This document shows positions 45,115 through 56,286 of a DNA stretch of 64,000 bases, piece by piece (within the stretch, counting starts at the first letter, position 1; each line of letters begins with the position of its first letter). Where the stretch lies: positions 806,001-870,000 of the forward strand of contig CP099424.1 of assembly GCA_024114885.1 (NCBI GenBank). The letters run 5' to 3'. The position numbers and the translations under genes were made by a program. The stretch is from Septoria linicola. Its lineage: Eukaryota > Ascomycota > Dothideomycetes > Mycosphaerellales > Mycosphaerellaceae. The notes below the pieces were generated by a model, which was not told the origin of the DNA, made no database searches, and saw only the letters and a program-made list of their open reading frames with translations.

Positions 45115-45393
45115 CGGCTCATCTTGGTTGCGAATTTGATGTTGTTGTTGCCGTGTACGTAGGCGGCATCCCGCCAAAGGACAGAAGCGCAGCACACGTT
45201 GCGTTTGTCCTTGGCAAAATTGTCCGTGAGTGAACTTTCGCCGCGACCATTAGTCAAAAGTTTGATACGGGGCCATCAATATCGCCGGCCAGGCATTCTC
45301 TGTCCAGCCTGCACGTCCTCTGATCTTAGACTTGGTCACAATGGACAATGCAACACGAAGTCTCTCGACACGGACGGTACATGCGCTAATGCG
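45115..45393. promoter_or_regulatory. Shared divergent promoter between two transcription-factor genes
   Basis: 280 bases separate the ATG of the C2H2 regulator (minus) from that of the Zn2Cys6 regulator (plus). The arrangement suggests shared control of two regulators in the middle of a metabolic region. No specific binding site could be assigned. Confidence 0.4.
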
Positions 45394-47698
45394 ATGCCGA
45401 AGTTCAACAAGTCTCAGTCTCGCCGATCCAGGTCATTCGGAGGCTGTGGCACCTGCAGAAGACGGCACGTTAAATGTGACCAAGTGAGGCCAATTTGCCT
45501 CACTTGCAAAGCTGTGGGAGCTACATGTGAAGGCTTTACAGCAGAGATCAGATGGATGCCATCTTTGGCGAACGATGGCAGTAATGATCACAGACGAGCG
45601 TCACCGGACGAGGACGCGACCAATGCCACGCGCAGGCATTTATACACGAATATTCCTGGCAACTCTATAACAAGACAACTGTGATGCTGATGCAACAGCC
45701 CAGAGAGCGCTCGTGAGCGCATGACAACGGCTTCTTCATTCCAGGTCAAGTCAGTGGATGCAACACTCTCAGATCTCGACAACCGAAGCAAGACGGAGCT
45801 CGGCGGCATCGGTGAAGACATCGCTGTCGGACCATTTGGAGTTCTGAACTTTGGTAAGGTCAGTCATGCTATAGCTGATGCTACAGCTGCAGTTGCAGTT
45901 GCGTCTGAGCCTGCAGCGGAGCGCTCTCCTGTTCTCGATACGCCAATAACTATTGATTCGCTAGCTGGTCTAGACGACTCTTTACAGTGGGCAGATCTAT
46001 TCGGATTTGGATCCAACGGCATGTTCCTCGAAAACGACATGTTCGATCCAATGCTCGACTTCAGCCAAAATACCTCAGACATGATCTTTCCGGATCAAGA
46101 AATAGCATCTGGCAGTGATATCAGTCATCTCTTGCCGGCCTCGCACCATGCTCTGACAGAATGGAATTACCTGAACTCATCTGGCAGTTCAAGTTTTGGT
46201 GAGAAAGATGTTTATGATGAAGCTCAGCCGTTACTGCGCCATTTCAAGGACAATGTGATTCGGAGGTGGTCCAGCTTACCGGTGACTTCCAAATCGCCAT
46301 GGGGCGTTGTCCTACTGCCAGAAGCGATTTGTGCGCTGGCTCAATTGACTTTCTTGGGTGGGAACATCTCGTCAGCGAAGAGGGCCAATTTATATGGTAT
46401 TCTGGTCATCTCCTCTTATCACCTGTCCAAGAATGCTTCATATGACTGGAAAAGTGATCGAAGGGCAGAATACTGGTCCGAGTTCTCCCGTTGGACATCG
46501 CTTGAAGCGCGCAGCAGTCTTCAGCACTCCCTAAAACAAGAAATGACCGGTCCAGCTAAGGCAAAATACAAAGATCAAATGAGTGCAATTTTCAGCTTGC
46601 TAGCAGTTGCGGTATGTGCTCTATACATAGAATTCGTCCCGCATACTAACATCTTAGGTTGTGTCCGGTGCATCAAGAGATGCTCGCTGCTATCTAGTCG
46701 ACTGCGAGCGTCTTATGAGGTATCGTGGGCTCGCGAAACGGATCATCTCACGCAAATCCCGCATGCTGCACCACATGTACACGTGGTATCGCATAATCGG
46801 ACAAAGCACATACGTTCTTCACGACCACAGCGGTACTACGATTACATGCACCTCACAATTCGTTCTGGACTCGGTGCCACCGTCAAACTACCACACCACT
46901 AACGGTGCTGGAAGTCGATTGGATGACTTCCTCCGCTTGGAGTTGCGTCAGGAGGACAATGACTTGGACATTGCGCAAATCAAAGAGCCTGGGGCGTCGC
47001 TTCGTGACATACACTTGGAAGACTCCCGTACGAGCCCTGTGACCATGTACGACGAGATTTTCGGACTGTCCGAGACCTGGTCCAGCCTCGTATCGCAAAC
47101 AACTCGCCTCGCCAACAAGATGGATGCTGTGAAGGCCAGCGGCACTGCCAATGATAAGCTATCAGCTCTGTTGCAACGTCGCGCAGCCCGACTGGAAGAC
47201 ATGATTGGCTCGTTCGCAGCACAGTTTGTGCCCAGATCAGACACAGAAGAGCTTGCACCCAACAACTTCATGCACAAGGCTTTGAACTCGGGCCTCGTCA
47301 TCTTGTTCTACCGACGCATACGACAAGTCAACTCATGGATACTGCAGAGTCATGTTGACGATGTCATTACTGCTCTGACCGCTTTCGATCAAGCCATTTC
47401 TAGCAGAACGTGAGAGGGTCCGGGAACACCGTGGCCAGCGTTCATGGCAGGCTGCGAAGCCATAACACTCGAGAGACGCGAGAAGCTGATGAGTTGGATT
47501 CAGCGAGGTGCTTCGACTACTGGCTTCCACTGTTACGAAAAGGCCAAAGAAGTACTGCTGGCAGTCTGGGAGAGGCGGGATGCTAGCCAGTATGACGAAG
47601 GATCACACGCATCAAGCAAACGTGATCGGCCGTCTTCACTATCATGTAGCTGGCTGCAGGTCTGTCGAGATCAGAGGGCATGGCTGATGGCATTCTGA
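45394..47698 (+). CDS. Zn2Cys6 transcription factor, frame interrupted by TGA codons
   Basis: The N-terminus carries a perfect binuclear cluster: CGTCRRRHVKCDQVRPICLT then CKAVGATC (C-x2-C-x6-C-x6-C-x2-C-x6-C). After RRHLYTNIPGNSITRQL come two in-frame TGA codons (45682-45690). The same frame resumes at SSFQVKSVDATLSDLDNRSK and continues as a Fungal_trans_2-type regulatory domain, with a 46-nt intron (46612-46657) joining LLAVAV to VSGASRDARCYLVDCERL. A third in-frame TGA at 47411-47413 splits SSRT from EGPGTPWPAFMAGCEAITLE, the conserved end of this family, which runs to 47698. No simple intron removes these stops. Either the gene is decaying or the sequence has errors. Confidence 0.65.
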
Positions 47699-47996
47699 GG
47701 ACGATCCCACAGAGTCTGTCATGTCCAGAATGCCTCTCACGACTGGATATTACATCCGCTGAAATCAGAAGGATATTTCGTCTTGTCCGAAAGTACCTCA
47801 CATGCGCGCACATGCAAGCAAGCTAACGAGAATCATCCACTCGATGAAGCTGATGGTGCTGGTTCCTGTGACTCGGCAGCTGTGCAGTCAAGCTTCAAGA
47901 CCATCGAGTCTGGCACACGTCACCCGTTTGCGCCAGTTTGACCATTCTGCACAAGTCGCATTCACGCATCAGGGACACCATCGAATCTTCAGTAGC
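47699..47996. other. Short intergenic region or ALDH leader
   Basis: The aldehyde dehydrogenase frame is open from 47802 and encodes basic, Ser-rich residues before its preferred ATG (for example LVPVTRQLCSQASRPSS). These could form a mitochondrial presequence, in which case the gene begins near 47847-47856. Confidence 0.35.
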
Positions 47997-49622
47997 ATGG
48001 CTTCTCAAGCAGCAAACATCGAGCTCACAGCGCCAAATGGTCGCAAATACAGTCAACCTACTGGGTTGTTCATCAACAACGAGTTCGTCACAGGACAAAA
48101 GTGGTAAAACTATCACGTCTGTAGATCCCGCCACGGAAGAAGACATTGCAACTGTACAGGCTGCTGGAGAGGAAGCCATCGATGCCGCGGTCCAGGCAGC
48201 CCACACAGCGCTGAGAGATCCATCATGGAAACTGCTGCCCGGCACAGAGCGAGGTCAATTGATGACCAAGCTTGCGGATCTAATCCAACAGAACAAGGAA
48301 CTATTCGCAACTATCGATGCTTGGGATAATGGTAAAAGAAATCTGGACTACATTGAATCGCTGGGACGCCGCTGATTGATTCCAGGCAAAACCTACAATG
48401 AGGCCCTCAATACCGACCTGCCCGAAGCTATCCTAACTATTCGTTATTATGCGGGCTGGGCGGACAAGACTTTTGGTCAAACTATCAGCACCACGTATCA
48501 GAAGCTCGCATATACTTTGAGGCAGCCTATTGGTGTCGTCGCTCAGATCATACCGTGGAATTATCCCTTGAGTATGGCAAGCTGGAAGTTGGGAAGTGCA
48601 TTGGCTTGCGGCAACACTGTTGTGCTCAAGGCTGCGGAACAAACACCGCTTAGCATTCTCGTTCTCGGCGAGCTCGTTCGCGAAGCTGGCTTCCCACCGG
48701 GCGTCGTGAATTTCGTTAATGGCTATGGCGCTGAAGCCGGCTCTGCCCTTGTGCAACATCCACTCGTTGATAAGGTGGCGTTTACAGGTAGCACCGGCAC
48801 AGCACGACAGATTATGAAGATGGCATCGGCGACACTTAAAAACATCACACTCGAGACCGGCGGCAAGTCTCCTCTGCTGGTCTTTGCAGACGCTGACATG
48901 GAGCAAGCTGTTAAGTGGTCACACCTTGGCATTATGTCGAACCAGGGACAGATATGCACGGCCACTTCCCGGATCATGGTGCAGGAAAGCATCTACAATG
49001 ACTTCGTCAAGAGATTTGTTCAGGAAGTAAAAGAAGTAAGCAAAGTCGGTGATCAGTGGGACGAGTCAACCTATCAAGGTCCGCAAGTCTCGAAGCAGCA
49101 GTATGAGAGGATTCTGGAATATCTGAAGTTGGGCAAGGAGGAAGGTGCCATCGCGGCAACGGGCGGCGAGTCTATGCAGCAAGACCACGGATCGAAAGGT
49201 TTCTACATCGCTCCAACAGTGTTCACGGATGTTAGGGATGATATGCGGATCTGTAAGTGTCGTTCACTGCACGGTCGGGTAAATGGACCCTACTGACATC
49301 AGAACAGACCGCGAAGAAATATTCGGTCCTGTGGTGGTGATTTCGAGCTTCAAAGACGAGGAAGAGGCATTACGAACAGCTAACGACACCACCTATGGAC
49401 TTGGAGCGGCCGTCTTCACATCTGATCTTGAGCGTGCTCACCGGGTAGCGGCCGAGATCGAAGCTGGTATGGTGTGGATCAACAGTAGCCAAGATTGTGA
49501 TCCACGCGTGCCATTTGGGGGTGTGAAGCAAAGCGGTATCGGCAGAGAGCTGGGAGAAGCTGGCTTGGAAGCTTACAGCCAAAATCAAGGCGGTTCACGT
49601 CAATCTGGGCAATAGACTGTGA
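47997..49622 (+). CDS. NAD(P)-dependent aldehyde dehydrogenase, frame broken twice
   Basis: Oxidises aldehydes to acids. From the ATG at 47997 (MASQAANIELTAPNG) the frame stops at once after FVTGQ at 48106; it resumes one base out as SGKTITSVDPATEED. The shift lies in an AAAA run (48097-48100). Introns at 48332-48385 and 49253-49307 fit perfectly. The catalytic regions are intact: IPWNYPLSMASWKLG, FTGSTGTARQIM, LETGGKSPLLVF and NQGQICTATS with the nucleophilic cysteine. Near the end the frame slips again in AAAA at 49581-49584; one base fewer gives the conserved ending AYSQIKAVHVNLGNRL with a stop at 49620-49622. Both shifts are one extra A, so sequencing errors are as likely as decay. Confidence 0.75.
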
Positions 49623-50023
49623 ATGTAGAAGCCATTGAGTACGTATCCGTGTGAAAGCGTCGGCCGCAGAGTATGCTCACGGTGGAGGATCAGCTGGGCC
49701 AAAGGAACGTCAGCATGCGACTTCTGCAACACTAGGCTACATATTTGAGCTCGTTGGGTCGCTGCTGGTAGAACCATTCACACAAAGTCCCGGAAATGAT
49801 GTAGTGAGCTGGCGAGGACGTTTCTGGATGCACCCTGCGTAATCTGGCTGTGTCCCGTAAAAGTCTTCAGATAGGCCTTGCAGCAGCTACAAACCTGATC
49901 GTGACAGTGAACGAGCGCAACGCCCGCGCCACAACACTTGAAACTAGCTTCAGTTCTGGCCAGCAGAAATGTATCCTCGGCGGGTGTTGCGATGTACATC
50001 GAATTACAGCGTATTGACCTCTC
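49623..50023. other. Intergenic, convergent
   Basis: Between the aldehyde dehydrogenase and the aldolase stop codons. Nothing recognised. Confidence 0.45.
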
Positions 50024-50932
50024 TTACTCTACAGTATCCACGCCTGCATCCTTTAAAAGCTTATTGAGCCTCTGTCGCTGCTCGCCCTTGAGCAGATCAA
50101 ATGGCTTCCTCAACCCGCCTGTTGACCATCCTCGTAGCTCCATGCCCGTCTTCACGGCACCAGCATAGTTGCCTTCTTCCAACAACCTGCAGATTGGCGA
50201 TATCTTAGTCCACAATTCCCTACCCTTCTCAAGATCGCCCTCAACCGCGATTGTGTTCCAAAGCTGAACAGAGAGCTCAGGCAGGAAGTTCGTGGTGCCC
50301 CAAACAGAACCTTTGGCACCAGCAGCAAGTCCATAGAAAGTAAGAGTGTCCCAGCCATTGAAAGTCGTGATTTCATTATGTCGGTGGAAGAGGAATTCGG
50401 TGAGGTCTGGTGCGTTGCCGGAGGTGTCTTTCATGTACTTCACTCCAACTTTCGAAAGCCCGGCGATCTGCTCTGGCGTGAGGGTCAAACCACCCGCGCT
50501 CGGGATGTTGTAATACATGATTGGGAGACCGCTGGCCTTGTGCACATCGCCCATAAATTCTGTCAACTGCTCAAGCGAAAGAGCATCGTAGAATTGGGGC
50601 ACAACCATTACAGAAGCCGCACCTGTTTGTGCGGCGTGGACTGCAAGCTCGATGGCACGTTCGGTAGACAAGTCGCCCACGCCTGCAACAACCGGAACGC
50701 GACCAGAAGCATACTTGACAACAGCCTCGACCAGTTGCTTCCTTTCTTCAACAGACAGAACTGTGAACTCTCCTGTGCTGCCGCCAGGTACCAAGCCGTG
50801 AACACCTGCATCGATCAATCTCTGGATGTGCTCATCCAGAGCTTCGAAATCGATGCGCTTTTTGTCTGCTGTGAAGGGAGTGACGAGAGCTACCATGATG
50901 CCAGTGAGGGCTGTGGGGCTTGGCGGAGACAT
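50024..50932 (-). CDS. Dihydrodipicolinate synthase/N-acetylneuraminate lyase family aldolase
   Basis: Intronless, 302 residues. A TIM-barrel aldolase that forms a Schiff base with a keto acid. PGGSTGEFTVLSVEERKQL is the GxxGE pyruvate-carboxylate motif, MYYNIPSAGG holds the catalytic tyrosine, and KYMKDTSGN the Schiff-base lysine. Fungi make lysine by the aminoadipate route, so a DHDPS role is unlikely; 2-keto-3-deoxy-sugar-acid aldolases, 4-hydroxy-2-oxoglutarate aldolase or deoxyglucarate dehydratase are more probable. It lacks introns, unlike most neighbours, and reads like a bacterial-type member, so transfer is possible but unproven. It is intact, between a damaged dehydrogenase and an FMN oxidase. 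Confidence 0.87.
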   Translation of the reverse strand: MSPPSPTALTGIMVALVTPFTADKKRIDFEALDEHIQRLIDAGVHGLVPGGSTGEFTVLSVEERKQLVEAVVKYASGRVPVVAGVGDLSTERAIELAVHAAQTGAASVMVVPQFYDALSLEQLTEFMGDVHKASGLPIMYYNIPSAGGLTLTPEQIAGLSKVGVKYMKDTSGNAPDLTEFLFHRHNEITTFNGWDTLTFYGLAAGAKGSVWGTTNFLPELSVQLWNTIAVEGDLEKGRELWTKISPICRLLEEGNYAGAVKTGMELRGWSTGGLRKPFDLLKGEQRQRLNKLLKDAGVDTVE

Positions 50933-51577
50933 GTTGCTGCTGGCGTGCTTGAGGTTCTGCGGGATTCCTAGAGTGGCCTTCGAGGATCTATGTGTGGGCA
51001 GAGCTATGTGGCCGATAACTCATTGCTGTATGTATGTCAATCTTTTGTATCTAGTCACCTACCTTCGTCTTGTTCTCTCGAATGGTCACACTGCTCGCCT
51101 TCTCCTTCCGAAGACATTGCTGAGACCAGGACCTGACCGTATTATCCATCGAGGAGAATACAAAACAGGTCGTCCATTACTTCTCAAGGACGCTGGAAAG
51201 AAACAGAGCAATTCAGTATCAAAGCGGCAACTTCGGAATTGTGACGGGAAGATCTTCGCGACGCCAGGGCTGACTAGGAGATTGCTCCCCACTCAAACCG
51301 GCAGCTCGCAGCTTCGGCACAATGACCACTCGGGCTGCACTGTAGTGTGTGATGATACCGACAGGACGGTCAGTGACATGCCGCGCTCGTTTGCACAATG
51401 GTGATCGACGATTGTAGCTCGAATTGACAATAAGGTTTAGATGCTACCACGAAAGCGAAGCGATGCGACGAGCAATATGCACTGATGCAGTAGGCTGTGC
51501 GACTTATGATGCCTGTCTCAGCCAGCTCAATCAGCTTTATGTGACGAACATATGCAAGATATGCTTTAATACTAGCC
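50933..51577. other. Intergenic
   Basis: Between the start of the aldolase gene and the stop codon of the hydroxyacid oxidase gene, both minus strand. No gene recognised. Confidence 0.45.
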
Positions 51578-52754
51578 TCATAGCCTAGCCAAGACGCCTT
51601 CGCTGTTAAGATACGTGATGTGGCTGCGTGAGATGTCCTTGATCGACCGACAACCCGCCAACCCCATCGTCAATTTCAACTCCTGCATGAGAATTCTGAG
51701 GCCTAGCTCGACGCCCGCTTGTCCATTGTAAGCCAATCCCCATATCGGGACTCTTCCGATGAAGCAATGTGACGCACCAAGAGCCAGAGCTTTGAAGATA
51801 TCGGAACCCCTGCGGATACCACCGTCCATGGCAACGGGTATCTTGCCCGCAGCTGCAGCGACGCACTCGCGAAGGCAGTCAAGCGTTGCGGGCTGTCCAT
51901 CGAGCTGTCTTCCGCCGTGGTTTGAAACGACAACGCCATCAATTCCGTACTTAACTGCAAGTAAAACGTCTTCGGAGTTCGTCACACCTTTGAGCCACAG
52001 CTGCATCTTGGTCTGCTCACGAAGCCATTCAATTGCGCTCTCCCAGTCCAGACTTGGATCATAGTCATAATCCTTGGTCTCACCGGCCACTTCGCTCAAT
52101 TCTTCCTTTCCTGACAATAACAAATTCGGCCATTCCATGTCTTCGGGTAGTATGAAATTGTTGCGGTACTCGTTGAGACGCCTGCCGAGCATTGGCACAT
52201 CCACTGACAAGAAGAAAGCTTTGCAACCTGCACTCTCCGCCCTCCGAAGTATTTGAGTTGTGATCTTCCTGTCGCGAAGGACACACATTTGCATGGCGTA
52301 AGGATTTCCCATGTTTTGCGCAGCCACATTCTCGATTGGTTGGGTCGCATAAGAGGACAAGCACATTGCAATGCCAAATCTCGCTGCGGCCCTCGACGTG
52401 GCTAGCTCGCCATCAGCATGCGCGAGCTTTTGCATCGCAGTCGGCGAAAATCCTAACGGCATCGAAGTTGGAATTCCGAAGATCTCCGAACTAAGGTCGA
52501 TCTTGTCGACATTGACCAGAATGCGAGGCTTGATTTTGTAGCGATTGAAAGCGTCCTCGTTGTCCCGAAGCCTGCGATTTGCGGTCAGCCCAGTGCTTAC
52601 TGTGTTAGACTGATATGTTGACTTACGTTATCAAGTCCATGGCCCCCTCGTTGTAATAATCGCGGTACATCTTGGGGAGCTTTGCGCTCCCAAGCTTCTT
52701 AAGGTCATCTATCGTATGCACTTGAGGGTCCCAAGTAGCACTTCTATTGGCCAT
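51578..52754 (-). CDS. FMN-dependent alpha-hydroxyacid oxidase/dehydrogenase
   Basis: Exons 52754-52627 and 52571-51578 (55-nt intron) encode 373 residues. It oxidises L-2-hydroxyacids such as lactate or glycolate to keto acids. The N-terminal IDDLKKLGSAKLPKMYRDYY, the FMN-site block GIPTSMPLGFSPTAMQKLAH, LSVDVPMLGRRLNEYRNNF and the active-site VSNHGGRQLDGQPATLDCL (His base, Arg) are all present, as is the phosphate-binding GGIRRGSDIFKALALGA. No cytochrome b5 or signal sequence; a C-terminal peroxisomal SKL is absent (it ends VLARL, close to an ARL/SRL type), so cytosol or peroxisome is open. Intact. Confidence 0.9.
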
Positions 52755-52795
52755 GGTTCAATCTACGTCGTATAGTGTAAAGTCGTGTAGGAGAT

Positions 52796-53299
52796 TTAAA
52801 AAGTAGCTTCGAGAGCGTCCAGGCAGTCTGAGTGAACAAGATAAAGTCGACTCAACGTCCTGGCTGCCATGCTTAGGTCTTGGAAGCCGTCTATGGCTTC
52901 CTCGGGTGGTGACCTGCCATATGCGTACTTTGAAGTGTCATAGAGCTGCAAGAGGCCGACTCGATAAGCTGCAATGAGATATCTCCCTAGCATATCGATC
53001 ATCTGAAGCGGGGCGTTCTGGTTGATAAGCCGAAGTATGCCAAGCCTGCAGTGAATCTCAAGGCAGGTGATCCCGATGGCGAAGAATACCTCTTCTAGGT
53101 AAGGGCTGGTTTTCCGGTAGCTTAGGTCTTTTAAGTTGAAAGCCCACTCCTCCATGAAGCTTCAAGCAGTCCTGCCGTCGCCAATGTGATCCTTCATGTT
53201 AGCATCACATCGTCCCGTGCATTGTTTGTGTTGATAGACTAGACGGCAAAATCGGCAACACGCAACACATTCTCCGTCTCGTGCGTGCCAGCCTTTCAT
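52796..53299 (-). pseudogene. Unknown small gene, possible regulator remnant, with in-frame TGA
   Basis: An ATG at 53299 opens a 45-codon frame with clustered cysteines (GECVACCRFCRLVYQHKQC, then TGRC), ending at a TGA (53164-53162). The same frame continues at once with SFMEEWAFNLKDLSYRKTSP and stays open for 119 codons, helical and Leu-rich, to 52796. The two halves may be one interrupted gene, or the 119-residue part (ATG 53155) may stand alone. No family is recognised; the arrangement of a Cys cluster ahead of helices only loosely suggests a decayed transcription factor. Confidence 0.4.
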
Positions 53300-53500
53300 A
53301 GCGAAAAGGCGTTTCATCAACATGTTTGTAAACAGCAAGCACTAGGTCCCGCGGAAGCCTTCTCAAATAGAGGTGTTACAGTCAGCAGCTTACCAAGCAG
53401 CTGTATCTGTGTCCACTTTCAAAACCAATATAGAATGAACGATATATCGCTGCTCGGTGCCCTTGTTACTTTGCACCAAGAAGGAGCACTAACTCGCAAG

Positions 53501-54612
53501 ATGCTGAGAGTCTTCCTGTGAGTTCCATAGTTCCACTCTAGGACTTGGGTGCTGACAGCAGCTGACTGCGTTGCGCATAGGACTGGTGCGACTGGCTACA
53601 TTGGCGGCGAGGCTTTGTATTCGATCTACAATGCCACAAGTATACGAAGTCAAATTACTGTACTTGTCCGAGATCCTCAAAAGGCGGAGCTGGTGACGAG
53701 TCAGTTTCCAGGAGTGCGGATCGTGCATGGCGACCTGGACAACTCAGACTTGATTCGTGAAGAATCGAGTAGGGCAGATGCCGTGTTCCGTAAGTGCTCT
53801 CAACCACATAGTTGCTAGTAAGGTGCACACCCATCTCTGACTGAAGTGGCAATGCAGATGTAGCAAGTACAAAACATGCTGCAAGTTGCAATGCCATTGC
53901 AAATGGCTTGCAGGTGCGCCGGAATAGACCAGGTTACTGGATTCAAATGTCTGGTGCTTCAGTGTTTTCCACCCCTGATATCGAGAATGGCACATACGGC
54001 GAAGCACGACCCGATGTGTATAGGGACGTTATGGATGCCGACAAAATCACCTCCATCATCAAGAGCAATCCGTCGAGGACTGTTGATCAGCTTGTGCTTT
54101 CCCAGGATCCCTCGCGTGTGAGAACGGCGCTTGTCATTGGTCCGCTCATATATGGAAATGGCCATGGTCCAGGAAATACCACCAGTATTCAGCTGCCCGA
54201 GCTTGCACGGAACACGCTGCGGATCGGCCAAGGGTTCCAGGTGGGTGCGGGAAAGAGTGCCTGGAGCAACGTGCACATCCACGATCTCGGCCTCTAGAAC
54301 TACTTCCGGTCTATGCTGGAAGCCGTCGCCTCCGAGAAAGCTCGTGCATGGAACGTGGAGGGCGTTTACTTCGTCGAAAACGGCAAGATGTCCTTCGGGG
54401 AACTCAGTCAGGCTGTAGCGGTCGAAGCTCACAAGCAAGGACTCAGCGCATCGCCGGAAGTGTCCAGGTCGTCAGACGCAAACGAAGCAAACGAGTACAT
54501 GCCACATGGTGCCGTGCTATGGGGAACTAAGTTACAGCCGTCGGTGAAGCACAGCGAGCAAAGACTCTCCTTGGCTGGCGACCCGTTCACGGAGATCCCC
54601 GAGCCACAATAG
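53501..54612 (+). pseudogene. NmrA/SDR-like NAD(P)-binding protein with premature TAG
   Basis: A 17-nt first exon (53501-53517, MLRVF), then exons 53581-53789 and 53858-54612, with introns of 63 and 68 nt, give about 325 codons. The Rossmann motif TGATGYIGG is created across the first splice junction; LVRDPQKAELVTSQFP and VRIVHGDLDNSDL follow as in NmrA-like/atypical SDR proteins. An in-frame TAG at 54295-54297 falls after SAWSNVHIHDLGL, and the frame continues with NYFRSMLEAVASEKARAWNV and further family-like sequence to 54612. A single nonsense codon removes the last third, so it is a likely pseudogene or contains an error. Confidence 0.7.
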
Positions 54613-54985
54613 CGGAGGTCGTGAGACAAAGTGCGAATAGATGGTCTTCATTTGTCGCGTGGTCGCATTTCATGGTGCTGCTCGAGTATGAGGAGCTCTC
54701 GAATTGTGATGAGCAAAAGTGTGGAGAAACACTTCTTCTGACACTCACTCGCCCTCAGTGGCTGGATTGCATCAGGAAAATGGAGGTTTTTGGCCGATAT
54801 GTACAGACTGTGCCAACATCGAATTCGCGATCAACGATCGCCGGAACAAGACTTCATTTCGGAAGGGCGACGACAAAGGGCGGTCTCGCATTTGACGGCA
54901 TCGAAGTAGGTGATATCGTGGCGGCATGATCGCGAGCAGCACGCGTACGAGGCAAGCAGGGTGAAAATCTTCTCCGTGTTCATGC
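54613..54985. other. Intergenic, convergent
   Basis: Between the NmrA-like and sulfotransferase-like stop codons. A 102-codon plus-strand frame is open but featureless. Confidence 0.4.
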
Positions 54986-55917
54986 TTATGCCGCAAACGA
55001 TCGCAATGTTACAAGACCAATAACAACGGGAGATGCCCACAACACAAGATTTCTGAGACAGTTCCTCAACCCAAGCATCGCTACGACCACCATCATCTCA
55101 TCGTGAGCGGCAGATTCGTTGATGTGCGGGAACTTTTCCTGTGGCACAGGCCTACCCAGAAAGGTGCATAACGGCTCCCATCCACTTCCCAATTTGTATT
55201 CCAGAAGCCTCTCGGGCTGGTCTTTGAGAACTTCGCGGATCTTTGCATAGTGCTCGTGATAGACTGGCCTAGCATTCGCTCGCCACTCAGCCGCATTCGC
55301 TGCACGAAACTGACCCGCCATGAAGCCTCTTCTTTGAATGTTCTTGAAGAAGCCGAACCCTGTAGGGTCGAGCACCGCGAGGATATTGACCATCACCGGA
55401 TAATCCGCGCCGCGTATGAGGGCTCGCTCGAAGGACTTGTACCAAGACTCGATTTCTCGCTCGACCAGCACCACTTTCGCATTGGGGTACGCACGAATCA
55501 ATTCTGGCCCGAAGGCATTGTGCGGCGTGTCTGTCACTGCTGAGACGTGGCCGAGCAGTTGATCCCAGAAGTCTGGCTTGTTCAGATCGATAGAAGTGTC
55601 TCCGTGGTATTTCACCTCGAACGCTTCGTCCCACATCAGGCAATCTCGCTTGTTTGCATGCATATCAAAGCCATGTGCAGTGTTGTATCCAAGTTGGTTG
55701 AGCGCAGCTTTCATTGAACAAGTTCCAGTCCTGCCCATGGCTAGGGACAAGACTTCCATCGGCATCTGATAAAGTTAGTCGCGAACATCGAAGGAGATCA
55801 AAGTGTTGGTACCTGTCGTGTACTGCCATGGCGATCGATGTCTGCGTTGACAAACAGCTCAGGATGTTTGCGCTTAGTCTCTTCGCTGAAGCCGAAACAG
55901 AACTCCCATAAACTCAT
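54986..55917 (-). CDS. P-loop sulfotransferase-like protein
   Basis: Exons 55917-55813 and 55765-54986 (47-nt intron) encode 294 residues. After MSLWEFCFGFSEETK the P-loop-like phosphosulfate-binding region reads VLSLAMGRTGTCSMKAALNQ, followed by TPHNAFGPELIRAYPNAKVVL and VEREIESWYKSF, as in the Sulfotransfer_4 (NAD-dependent-epimerase-neighbour) family widespread in fungi. A C-terminal hydrophobic helix (LVLWASPVVIGLVTLRSF) suggests membrane attachment. The donor would be PAPS; the acceptor is unknown, and several fungal members have no proven activity. Intact. Confidence 0.82.
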
Positions 55918-56286
55918 GATGGCGATGTATTGCAACAATGAACGGCTATCGAGGCACTTCGCGGCTTATATAGTGAGCAGGGCAATCATTCCAAGATCAC
56001 CTGAAGGATGCGATCCCAGACAAACGAGCTGAATTCATAGTAGCGGAGGCTGAACCCTAAAGAACTTGGTGGACCCCTTCTCAGCTGCGCATTCGAGCCA
56101 ATCAAGTGCCGTTGATCTACCTTAATCGACAAGTCTTGGCCACCCTTTCGACTCTCTTTCACGTGTGATCATCAGTGTTGGACATGCCAGATTGGCAAAT
56201 GATTGCGCTCCATGCGGATCAACGAAATTGAGATGCAACTGGACAAGACGAGATAGGTTCGGACATGGTATTGAAGAGTTCATTCC
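55918..56286. other. Intergenic
   Basis: Between the start of the sulfotransferase-like gene and the stop codon of the alpha-galactosidase gene. Nothing recognised. Confidence 0.45.

Noticed and set aside
48106..48108. A separate small gene ending at the first ALDH stop
   Set aside because: The sequence directly behind it continues the ALDH family one base out, so it is the same gene.
48332..48385. Premature TGA in ALDH after the ESLGRR sequence
   Set aside because: It lies inside a good 54-nt intron (GTAAAA donor, CTGATT branch, CCAG acceptor) that joins DNG to KTYNEAL.
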